A DNA stretch of 64,000 nt from Microcyclospora pomicola (lineage: Eukaryota > Ascomycota > Dothideomycetes > Capnodiales): positions 186,001 to 250,000 of the forward strand of contig NHNY01000005.1 in assembly GCA_002786065.1 (NCBI GenBank). The letters run 5' to 3'. Shown here piece after piece: positions 45,101 to 52,783 of the stretch (positions within the stretch are counted from its first letter, which is position 1; each line of letters opens with the position of its first letter). Below the pieces are notes generated by a model, which saw only the letters and a program-made list of their open reading frames with translations, made no database searches and had not been told where the DNA came from. The translations under genes were made by a program, and so were the position numbers.

Positions 45101-46933
45101 ACGTTCAACCTCGTGCTCAAGCACATGTACGCTGATACCGGTGTTGAGATTTTCGATCACATCGTTTGCAATGGCCAAGACGACTTCTTGGATGTGGTTG
45201 TCGACGTGATGAGTGCGGCTAATGAGCTGATGCTAGATCGCCTTTCGCAGATCTGTCAGACGGTCATTGGCAAACACATGAACGTGAGGAATGTGTGCGG
45301 TCTTCTCAATACTGTGGCTGTGAGCTCTGTGAACGAGTTCAAAGATGCAGGCCTGGAGTATCTATGCTTGAACCTCGAAGCCATGCTTCAGGGTCACCAT
45401 CTGAACGAGCTTGACGAAGACTTACTCGGAGAGTTGGACGACGTAGTTCGCGAGAACCAATTGGCTTGCTTGCCGTTTGCGAAGAGCGGACGAGCCGAAC
45501 TTGTGCTTCACGAGCGTCACCCTGAATTGGCGGCAGTACTGGAACGCAACCGACAAGCCAAAATCGATGCTGTGACGCTACGCTCCAAGTTCCACGATCT
45601 CAACAATCTGCCACCTGGCTCGCTTGATAATGAGCTATCGAGTTCCCCACTACAACGCCGCTCGAGGCGAAGGTCATCCACCATCATTCACAAAGCAGAT
45701 TCCGATAGACCCTCACTCAAGCCAAAGCCATCCTCCAAGGATATGATGTTCGCTATGGATGAAGAAGACAGTGCGTCAAGGACACCCGAGCAGTCGCCCT
45801 CTATCAGACCGATGTCTAGCCCCCGTGGATTGGAGGCAATCGCTTCTAGCCCGTCAGAAGAAGTTTGGTATAATTCCCGCGGGAAGGTGTTGCCGTCTCC
45901 GAAGCTATTGCCTCAGCAATCAGCAATGACTGGCATCGTTACACCGAGAACTCCCAAGTCGCCCCTTATGAATGCAAAAACACCACCAAGTTCGGCTACA
46001 CCATGGAACATGACGCCTCTGGCTGGTCCGCGCACAGATATCCGCGATATCATGGCTCAGACGACGTCTGGTCGAACTTCATCTCTATCGCAGGGTCTGG
46101 CTGCTGGTTCTTCGCTACCTGATGTTTCCCCAGGCTCTTTCAGCTTGGGACCTGCACGAATGTCTCAAAAGGATCGCAAGCGGATGCAACAAGCACAGCA
46201 GTCTCTCAGTGGCTCACCTTCTGCAGGGTCGCCATCTCAATCGAGCTCCACGGCACGGCCATTCGCGTGGCAGCCAGTGTCGTCCCAGAAGACGGCCACT
46301 TTGAAAGACATACTCGATCAATCGAGATCTCAGCCTACAGCGAGCCCGCCCGCTCCTCGATCGAACTCGACCCAGCTCACTATGCGCCAGACTGTTGCAA
46401 ATGCTAGGCCGAACGGCAGTCACAAAGCCATCATTGGTCCGGCAGGTCAGTCGTCGCTGCAGCAGCGGAGCGCCTCCGAGTCAAAACTGCAGATACACGG
46501 CGAGAACACCAGACCAAGCCCGACACCGCGGTCCAGCCATAACTTATCTTCATTTCAAATGTCAAATAGCAGGCCTATACCGCAATCAATACGGCACCAG
46601 CCGCGAGCCGAGCCTGTGCTTGGTTTGTCAATGTCCGACATCGTTGCTCAACAACAACTGGAGAAAGACATTGTTAGAGACGCTGTGGCGAAACGGGATC
46701 TGCAAGAGATCCAGGCGGAGCAAGAGTTCCAGGAGTGGTGGGAGAAGGAGAGTGCTCGAGTCCAGGAAGCGGAGAAGACTCAGGTTGCGGCAGGATCAGG
46801 CAAAGGACCGAAGAAACAGAAGAGTCGTGGTGGCCATCGAGCTGGGAAGGCTGGGAGAAGCAAAGGAGGTCAAAGTACGAGTCAAAACCAGGACCACAGT
46901 CAGGGTCAGATGCAGAGCAAGACCGCGGCATAA
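42176..46933 (+). CDS. ankyrin-RCC1-BTB-BTB protein (IBtk-like)
   Basis: A single exon of 1,585 residues. Order: ankyrin-like repeats (about residues 1-170; MTILHHAVSS, GWTALHRAFYFGN); RCC1 propeller blades from about 235 to 600 (LFTFGSNQNVSLGFGDE, CGHGQGGRLGLGDE, SWGNNGFGQLGY, FGKNDGQLGI); a first BTB near 770 (RYDAVIATTTSDIVIPVHRF); a second near 910 (DGDVVIKLEDDQIRAHSALL); then a long disordered Ser/Pro region and a C-terminal charged coiled coil with a Lys/Gly-rich end. The same domain order is found in the inhibitor of Bruton tyrosine kinase family, which recruits substrates to Cullin-3 ubiquitin ligases. That role is inferred for this fungus. The start at 42176 is the first ATG; the frame upstream has only a GTG. 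Confidence 0.88.
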   Translation: MSSHLWKAYYEDDVDAFRQLLETATYGSRQYATRAGHMGAIIGSPGGLGTSPVLSLKGRKLSGQGNYNTSGPVLGKADINWRDAAGMTILHHAVSSAAENAFVLATILIEHPLIDLYVQDHENGWTALHRAFYFGNVSLARFMLERDAGDAVGRITGHMHQTIGLIKVKDKEGHGPLDLYAATIKDRTLRPERFVRSRAGSNASDQDRPGLDHADGEEVHHRSTVAGADVQGDQLFTFGSNQNVSLGFGDEDDRQYPERITIRRPEHLIRRFFAEHQERERMKWYTHDPHNQLVLPRAESSGWIEDIPFVVRSKPLIIQDVQMSKLASAVITSDPISNLYMCGHGQGGRLGLGDEQTRYHFTCVEGGFLASERIVSVALGQNHTLAISDDGKIFSWGNNGFGQLGYTLAKTTLSDDDPISTIPRQIFGPLKRETVLGIAASRVHSIVHTSTSLYTFGKNDGQLGIVDSDARSLEVQVAPRKVAASLFTSAISSVAAIDRASVCLLENHDVWVFANYGYLKVPFPLEGFSNSFLKQSFRVTTYDNVANRIVKVTGGGDSICALSSRGEIFTLSINQRSDTQTSSSTTNPAKIRSAITQAQRIWSPRKTNMAARDVGVDADGSVIISTEEGSVWRRTKRAKIKDGTVTTVGEYSFKDYKFSRVPGLTRVLAVRGSAYGAYAAIRRDCDVLQTQIVVEDSKLWKDMFSLLSLTQLWGSEPAADDDDSRPRFWQPSTRHHHDELLNLKKAIIASRDIEADLADLANRCIGSSTRYDAVIATTTSDIVIPVHRFVLMGRSRVLRRGFRDLCKTSTFTITDLAVSEIDQKGDTIIKFQGLDVLTILNLVLYMYTDGLIDFWHMARLAPTMAYRFRQTRTELMKAATKLEMGKLEPAVRQMVQPTSSLNMDLELAYTDPSFFYDGDVVIKLEDDQIRAHSALLCARCPFFEGLFMGRAGGRWLAGRDQEGEVVVDLKHINKSTFNLVLKHMYADTGVEIFDHIVCNGQDDFLDVVVDVMSAANELMLDRLSQICQTVIGKHMNVRNVCGLLNTVAVSSVNEFKDAGLEYLCLNLEAMLQGHHLNELDEDLLGELDDVVRENQLACLPFAKSGRAELVLHERHPELAAVLERNRQAKIDAVTLRSKFHDLNNLPPGSLDNELSSSPLQRRSRRRSSTIIHKADSDRPSLKPKPSSKDMMFAMDEEDSASRTPEQSPSIRPMSSPRGLEAIASSPSEEVWYNSRGKVLPSPKLLPQQSAMTGIVTPRTPKSPLMNAKTPPSSATPWNMTPLAGPRTDIRDIMAQTTSGRTSSLSQGLAAGSSLPDVSPGSFSLGPARMSQKDRKRMQQAQQSLSGSPSAGSPSQSSSTARPFAWQPVSSQKTATLKDILDQSRSQPTASPPAPRSNSTQLTMRQTVANARPNGSHKAIIGPAGQSSLQQRSASESKLQIHGENTRPSPTPRSSHNLSSFQMSNSRPIPQSIRHQPRAEPVLGLSMSDIVAQQQLEKDIVRDAVAKRDLQEIQAEQEFQEWWEKESARVQEAEKTQVAAGSGKGPKKQKSRGGHRAGKAGRSKGGQSTSQNQDHSQGQMQSKTAA

Positions 46934-47383
46934 AGGCAATGATAGAACGAGACACAACGAACCCGTTGAATTACATGCAATAAACGAACATCTATTCACT
47001 TGCCTTTCATGCACATCTCGTCACAACATACTTATCGTCATGTAGCGTACTTATATCCGACGTTATGACATGCATGGGGTATAGTAAGCCGACGTGGCTG
47101 ACCATTCGATTGGCATGTGAAGACGGACACATGAAGCTAGCCCCACCATCTGACGAACACGCCCGACACCTTCTCATCCTACCGCCACTGCCGGCATGTG
47201 CATTAGCTCGAGCGAGCTTCCGTGACACAGCATCTCTGACCGACTTCTGACCGACTTCACCACGCTCGAGGCGGCCGGCGCCACTGTTGCTTTCCTTCAC
47301 TACAGTACACACATGCTTACGGGCGGCACCTCGCCTACTCCCTCCTCAGCAGTTGCATCCGTGTCCTCGACACCACCACCAAC
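46934..47383. other. intergenic
   Basis: This gap lies between the IBtk-like stop and the TCO89-like ATG. Nothing is supported here beyond UTR and promoter. Confidence 0.5.
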
Positions 47384-49492
47384 ATGCCCTCATTATCGCC
47401 CGCCGCAACTGGCACCGTCTCGTCCAGGCCGCAACTCGGTCGGCGGCATAACAGCCATACCACGCTCAGCACCGTCCCCAGCGAGCCTCCCTTGCGACAT
47501 GCGGTCGCCCGGCCCAATCGCCATGCCAAAGTCGTCCTACCTCGGAACGCAAGCAGCGGACGCAACCTCGCGAAACTGGCGCGCCAGCAGCAACAACAAC
47601 ACCAGCACCAGCACATGGCCGTCGCCGAGGACGTCCGACAGCACATGCGAACTCGATCGCATGAGGGTGACACCGAGATCCGCCTGCCCGGCAGCTTGGA
47701 CGAGAGCCAGCCTGTGATGCCGCCTCCCATGCGGCGCAATTTGACCGCGTATCAACTCCCGCGTGCCAACTCGCACATCAAATTGAAGAAGAATCTCTCG
47801 CATGGTGCGCTCACGCGACTTGGTTCGACGAAGAACATGGCCGTGTTGAACTCAATGTCGCATAAAGCGCCGCCCTCGCCTGGCTTGAAGGGACGATCGA
47901 AGCGGCCGAAGTCAGCAGACCTGGAGAAAGACTTGCACGAGCAGGAGGTGGAGCTTCTACGGCAACGGACAGAGGCTGGGACGTCCAAGAAGGTCGAGTT
48001 CGATGTGGGCAGCTTGGAGAACAGCGACGTGGAGGATATGGAGGACACCGGTGCGCACGAGGATGAGTGGACCGAGGAGAGCACAAGCGCCAGTCCATAT
48101 AGCACGCGACAGAATACTGCGAACAATTCACGTAGGACGAGTGTGGTGGGGCCGTCAGAACGGTCACGGCCTGGGTCTTCAAGAGTTTCACATGAAGTCG
48201 CGGATGAGGCTGTGTCGCCACGACAAAGTTCATCACTCAAACGTGGCGGGCTACAAGCACCTGAAGAACCTCCTGCGGTCGTTGCGCAAGCACAAAGTAC
48301 CACTGAAGACGAGTCTGAGGATTCCAGCAGCGCCGAGAGCTCGACTTTCGCAAAGCAAGAAGTTCCTGCAATCGCTCAACAACCCTCACTGCAACAGCAG
48401 CCGCCGACCCCTGCTCAACGGAGCCCATTACATGCTGCAAAAGACTACCCTAGCGAGGCTACTCGACGGATTATGAGTAGAAACCAACAGCTTCCGGCAC
48501 CAGCACTCGTAAGTAACGTCAGTGCGATGGATAACTTCCACAGCAGCAGCCCGTCCCAATTGCTTCACAATGAGCAGGTCGCCACGTCGCAGGAAGAAGA
48601 GGAGCTCGTGTCTCGGTTCATGCCCAGCGCATCTCACCCATCGATGGGCAGTGGTGTCAACACGGCCGCCCCAAACACCCCGATGCCAGGCAGCTATCAA
48701 ACCCCAGATGAAGAGCAATCGATTCATGCAGCGCACAAGACTCATCCCTTTCAGACCGGCCTTCAAACACCAACCAGTCCTGGGTCCATAAGATCCAGCT
48801 CGTCAGGCGCTGTCACTCCAGCCATGGGTCGCTCCCGGACTGAGCTGCGCATGCTTGCCGACAAAGCACTTGCGGATCGAGAAGAAGCGGCCGAACGCAG
48901 CGCCGCTGTACCTTTCCATGTCTTCGACCGGCGCAACGAGTTCATGAAAGCCCGTCGATATGGTCGCGATGGTGGCTACGGCGAGTGGTCCAAATCGTCC
49001 AAGCTCGGGTCGGAGTTTTTCCAAGGACGTTTCAACGCCGTGAATCAAGAGCTCCGTGTTGTCGAGACGTTCCGAAATCCCTACGCCGAGTCCATTCAGC
49101 GTCTTCGGCTTTGCAAAGCTTCGGCGTTGGGCAGCAGCCGCGCTTCCCCGCAGAAACATCATGCTGCAGCGTTGAAGATGAGTAAATCCGCCGTCACGCT
49201 TCAGGCGCAATCGGCAGGAAAGACTTCGACATCGACTTCACCGCCGCGCGACCATTCGGATGCCGCCAAGTTCGCGAAATCAGACAGTCCGAGCAAAGCC
49301 ACGCCACTACAGAGCGCGCGAAGCAGCGTACAGATCAGTAAACTCAACTCCAGCACTCCAGGTACACCGAGGCGGGGGGTGAGCTTTGCTGGCGCGCCGC
49401 ACGTCGAGCGGAGACCCGACAGTAAACAGAGCGAAGAGGAACTCGGACCGGACGCCATCGCGCGAGAACTGTGGGAAAGTGTCCTGGCTTGA
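47384..49492 (+). CDS. TCO89: TORC1 subunit Tco89-like protein
   Basis: A single exon of 702 residues, mostly low-complexity Ser/Gln/Pro sequence. Two blocks look conserved. One is near residues 115-150: RRNLTAYQLPRANSHIKLKK. The other is near 545-580: GRFNAVNQELRVVETFRNPY followed by AESIQRLR. The latter parallels the yeast Tco89 segment that runs from an aromatic-x3-Ile/Val start to RFYNPLDEALLR. An acidic patch (DVEDMEDTGAHEDEWTEES) lies between. Tco89 is a non-essential TORC1 subunit at the vacuole membrane, linked to nutrient signalling. The assignment rests on these short blocks, so it is probable rather than certain. Numerous SP/TP and RxxS sites suggest heavy phosphorylation. Confidence 0.7.
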   Translation: MPSLSPAATGTVSSRPQLGRRHNSHTTLSTVPSEPPLRHAVARPNRHAKVVLPRNASSGRNLAKLARQQQQQHQHQHMAVAEDVRQHMRTRSHEGDTEIRLPGSLDESQPVMPPPMRRNLTAYQLPRANSHIKLKKNLSHGALTRLGSTKNMAVLNSMSHKAPPSPGLKGRSKRPKSADLEKDLHEQEVELLRQRTEAGTSKKVEFDVGSLENSDVEDMEDTGAHEDEWTEESTSASPYSTRQNTANNSRRTSVVGPSERSRPGSSRVSHEVADEAVSPRQSSSLKRGGLQAPEEPPAVVAQAQSTTEDESEDSSSAESSTFAKQEVPAIAQQPSLQQQPPTPAQRSPLHAAKDYPSEATRRIMSRNQQLPAPALVSNVSAMDNFHSSSPSQLLHNEQVATSQEEEELVSRFMPSASHPSMGSGVNTAAPNTPMPGSYQTPDEEQSIHAAHKTHPFQTGLQTPTSPGSIRSSSSGAVTPAMGRSRTELRMLADKALADREEAAERSAAVPFHVFDRRNEFMKARRYGRDGGYGEWSKSSKLGSEFFQGRFNAVNQELRVVETFRNPYAESIQRLRLCKASALGSSRASPQKHHAAALKMSKSAVTLQAQSAGKTSTSTSPPRDHSDAAKFAKSDSPSKATPLQSARSSVQISKLNSSTPGTPRRGVSFAGAPHVERRPDSKQSEEELGPDAIARELWESVLA

Positions 49493-49776
49493 ATAATGGG
49501 CTACAAGCCTGCTTTGTTCTAGAGAGGACAGGAGTATCAGGAGGTACGTTGCGTGTGTCCCTTCAGCGATGGCATTGTTTCCCGTCCCCGGCTATCAGGC
49601 GTTTGCTTTTATGCTCTTCATCACTAGCAGGCGGCGCCATTGCCCCTGCCTCTAATCACATACACTGCCATCATGGCCGTCACTTGCCTCTATTCTCCGT
49701 GCTTACAGCATTTCGAGATGAGAGTGCAGACGCGGGTGGAGCAACTTTAGTACTTCCTTCTCTGGTTCTTCGGACA

Positions 49777-49794
49777 GCGGCGGCGGCGGCGGCG
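49777..49794. repeat. CGG trinucleotide microsatellite
   Basis: About six tandem GCG/GGC units form a short microsatellite in intergenic sequence. Confidence 0.7.
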
Positions 49795-50260
49795 TAAGGT
49801 GTGATTATCAGCCTCATCATAGCATATTTCCTCATGGCATTAGCATAGGAGGCGCGACTGGCGGCACACACGCGCAATGATACTCGTCATAATGGACGGT
49901 GGCGTCAGCGTGCAGTGCATAATGTTACAGTACATACATGTAGCATGGGTATAATATGGCCGAGTAATATCGCGCGGCCTAAGTTACCTTATGCTATACA
50001 CGACAGCATCATCATTCATGATCATGCATAATCATGCCCATACAAGGTACAGCAGGGACCAGCCGGCAGATTGCACCTTGTACATATACCTAATGATGTA
50101 CCGTCGATCCTATGATCTCCTGACTGACCTGGATCCATTGTGAATGGCGATGTCATTTCCATGTTCATCAGCGATACATCGACTCTGATCGAGGGATAGG
50201 TGCGCAATTCGCGCGTCGGCAAGGATGATCGGTATAGGATCGTCCCTGAACACTTCGGCA

Positions 50261-50300
50261 TCGTATCGCATCGCATCGCATCGGATCAGATCAGATCGAT
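50261..50300. repeat. TCGCA-type pentamer tandem repeat
   Basis: About eight pentamers run in tandem: TCGTA, three TCGCA, then TCGGA, TCAGA, TCAGA and TCGAT. The units diverge towards the right, as in an ageing microsatellite. Confidence 0.7.
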
Positions 50301-51424
50301 GGAACGAGATACATAGCATCGATGTACTGCAGCATGGTACCTTACATGGGTAGACAGGAGACACGCGTGGTACGAAGTAATGAAATCTCACAGCAAGTCT
50401 CCATCCCCAGTCAGCTGGAGCCTGGTCCCTGGAGGACATCCATCGACGGCGCGATGCGTTATTTCACTGATGATCATTCCTGACAGCGAGCAGAAAAGTC
50501 CCGAGGCAATCCCGGTTATACACCTGGTGGCTTTGCCACGAGGGAAGGAGATGAGAAAGAGACGTGATGCGAGAAAGCATGCGGAACCGCGGATCTCCAG
50601 TCGTTCGGTGTCTTGCCACGTTGGAATGGACAGGCGGACCAATGACCGGGCGTGCGGAGCAGGCGGGGAAGAGAGATGAGAAGGAAGTCGAGGAATCTAA
50701 GCTTCTTCGTAAAGGCAGAAGCTTGGTTCAAGTGCAGGAGATTCGGCTGTCAAGATGCTTGGTGTCGCGTGAGAAGAGAGAGGAAGTGTCGTGGTGCGGT
50801 CTGTGGGTTGGTGATCGCTCGCTAGCTCAGCCCAGCTGGAGATTATTGGGGCGAAGACGCTAGATTGGGGACGACCAACCGACCAGTCGTGCGAGCTGGG
50901 TTCCTGCAGGGCGGGCGGCTAATGCAGATTTGCGCGCGCCGGGGCGGCACGGTTCGGGATGCGAGGAGCGGCGCGATTTTGCGGAGATGAGACATGGATG
51001 GTGCAGGCGGTGGTCATGGTCACTATGTTACAGGCTCCAGACTGTTGCTCGCTGTGAAGATCAGAGCGCAAAATGAAGCGCATCGCTGTCGACTTATCGG
51101 GAAGAAGCGGTGTACCGTCTGTTTTACCTCAAATCGTCTGTGTCTGGTCGAAGTAAAGTGGTGTGGGCGCAGTAGAAAATATCGAATCCAAGCAAAGTAC
51201 GCCGTCGTGCGACGCTAAGCCCAAACGGCATGTTTGCGCCAGGGCTGGCCAAGGTCCCGCATTGCCAAATTTCCAGCCGTAAGCTTGCGACTGGTCTTTG
51301 CCTATGCTGCCGCCCAACAGAGATTTCATTACGCTGTTGCTGACTCTGCGCCAATCGAGGTCCAGGTGCCGGGCTGCCGATTCTCGCCCGGCACAGCGCG
51401 CCGTTCACCGGGAGTCGTGTCGTG

Positions 51425-51430
51425 TATAAA
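51425..51430 (+). promoter_or_regulatory. TATA box of the GPI-protein gene
   Basis: A TATAAA lies 214 bases upstream of the ATG and is followed by a CT-rich leader, as in highly expressed fungal genes. The long 5' UTR this implies is an inference. Confidence 0.4.
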
Positions 51431-51638
51431 GAGTCTGGAGAGCCGCGCGCGCACGGCTCGCGTCCTTTCTTTGCTCTCGCTACCCTGTCGCTTCCATTCT
51501 TACGTCGATCCTTGGACCAAGCACTCTTTCAGTGTCCGAGATCTGCTCCACAATCTTTATCACGACAGTCGAATATCCCACGGGTCAGCTCTACCACCAG
51601 ATTTCACCTCGTCAATACCGACCAAGCCACTTGCGACA

Positions 51639-52040
51639 ATGCGCTTCTCAACTCTTGCTCTCTTCACGGCGGCGGCCACTTCCGCCTATGCTCAACAAGA
51701 CTACACCGTCGTAAGCGATGTCACCTCGGCACAGACGACATACACCACCACCAGGACCGTCTTCCGCGTCGACTCGACTGTAACTTCAACAAAAACCCAG
51801 GATTGGGAGTCCTGGTCAAGCACTGCCGAGAGCAGCTGGGCCACCTCTACTGCCACCACCGCATCGGCTGCATGGCCCACCACTTACAACAACGGCACCA
51901 CCACTACAGCCTCTGCGTCCAGCGGATCATCATCACCCACGGCTTCTTCCACCGTGCCAGTGAACGGCGCTTCCAGCATCGGCATGGACATGCTTCCGTT
52001 CGCCGCAGCCGTCGGTATCCTTGGCTACGCATTCATGTAA
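51639..52040 (+). CDS. GPI-anchored Ser/Thr-rich cell-wall protein
   Basis: A single exon of 133 residues. A signal peptide (MRFSTLALFTAAATSAYAQ) is followed by a mature part rich in Ser, Thr and Ala with T-x-T-x-T repeats and one N-x-T site. The C-terminal hydrophobic tail (about residues 115-133; MLPFAAAVGILGYAFM) has a small-residue cleavage area (VNGASS) just before it, the hallmark of GPI anchoring. The product is expected at the plasma membrane or linked to wall glucan, heavily O-mannosylated. No specific family is assignable because composition rather than motifs is conserved. The start is set by the signal peptide; the frame is open upstream only by chance. Confidence 0.85.
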   Translation: MRFSTLALFTAAATSAYAQQDYTVVSDVTSAQTTYTTTRTVFRVDSTVTSTKTQDWESWSSTAESSWATSTATTASAAWPTTYNNGTTTTASASSGSSSPTASSTVPVNGASSIGMDMLPFAAAVGILGYAFM

Positions 52041-52783
52041 ATGGACTGTCGGTCGGGGAGAGAAATTTCGGAGAGATTTTGTTGCTCAATTTTGTTGCCT
52101 TTTCAAGCCAATTTCGCGGAGTTGTCTGGAGACCTGGACGGTTCCGACATGGGAAGAAGACATTCAATCGATGTCATGACGCCGTATGATTTACGCAAGG
52201 ACTGGTTCGTTTTTAAATTCTTCCATCCTGTCGAGGAGAGAGACCATGGTTCATGCCTCTTTCTTCGTTTCTTCGTTTCTTCTATAAGACCAGTCTAGTT
52301 TTGGTGGGACCTTGGCCTCTACTTGGCACGCAAGTAGAGGATTCTCGATGGAGGTGGGATCAGTCTCGGTGAGGATGATCGGTTTGGCGATTTCTTCTTG
52401 TATATACCCACTTGTGCAAGCCTGTGGCCTCGCGCTACGCTTTCGTGTTCTACTTCGCAATCGAGCCTCGTGAGATCGTCTTCAAGTGTGATGATCAGCC
52501 ACTACTGTATATGCTGCTGTAGCAATAGTATGGACTGCTCTCCCTCTGGTCCAAGTGTAGTCGAAAGTGAAACAGCCTGGTTCTGTTCATTTTGAAGCAC
52601 GTGCTCCTGCTGCAGCGGGCCTTTCGTGACGTACATGTACTTGTGCCTGTGGCTCTATCGATAACCACATAAACACCTCCACCCCTCCATGCTACACGCG
52701 GAAGCAAGAATATAATTCCAATTCCTCCAAAAGCTTCCCTTCCTTGTCAAGGTCTTGTTCTGTCCTGAGCAAGTAGGCCCACC
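52041..52783. other. intergenic
   Basis: This gap lies between the GPI-protein gene and HBS1 and holds a 3' UTR and a promoter. A TTTCTTCG-type short repeat occurs near 52258-52278. No gene is seen. Confidence 0.5.

Larger units (their letters stand above)
49493..51638. other. long gene-free stretch
   Basis: This 2.1-kb stretch lies between TCO89 and the GPI-protein gene. It contains a CGG repeat (about 49777-49794), a pentamer repeat (50261-50300) and a TATA box near the right end. Frames of up to about 110 codons overlap on both strands without motifs. The region could be a large promoter or carry non-coding transcripts. Confidence 0.5.

Noticed and set aside
51234-51638. Open frame extending the GPI protein by 135 codons upstream
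   Set aside because: It begins with a non-ATG codon, and the signal peptide starts at 51639, so the upstream part is leader sequence.
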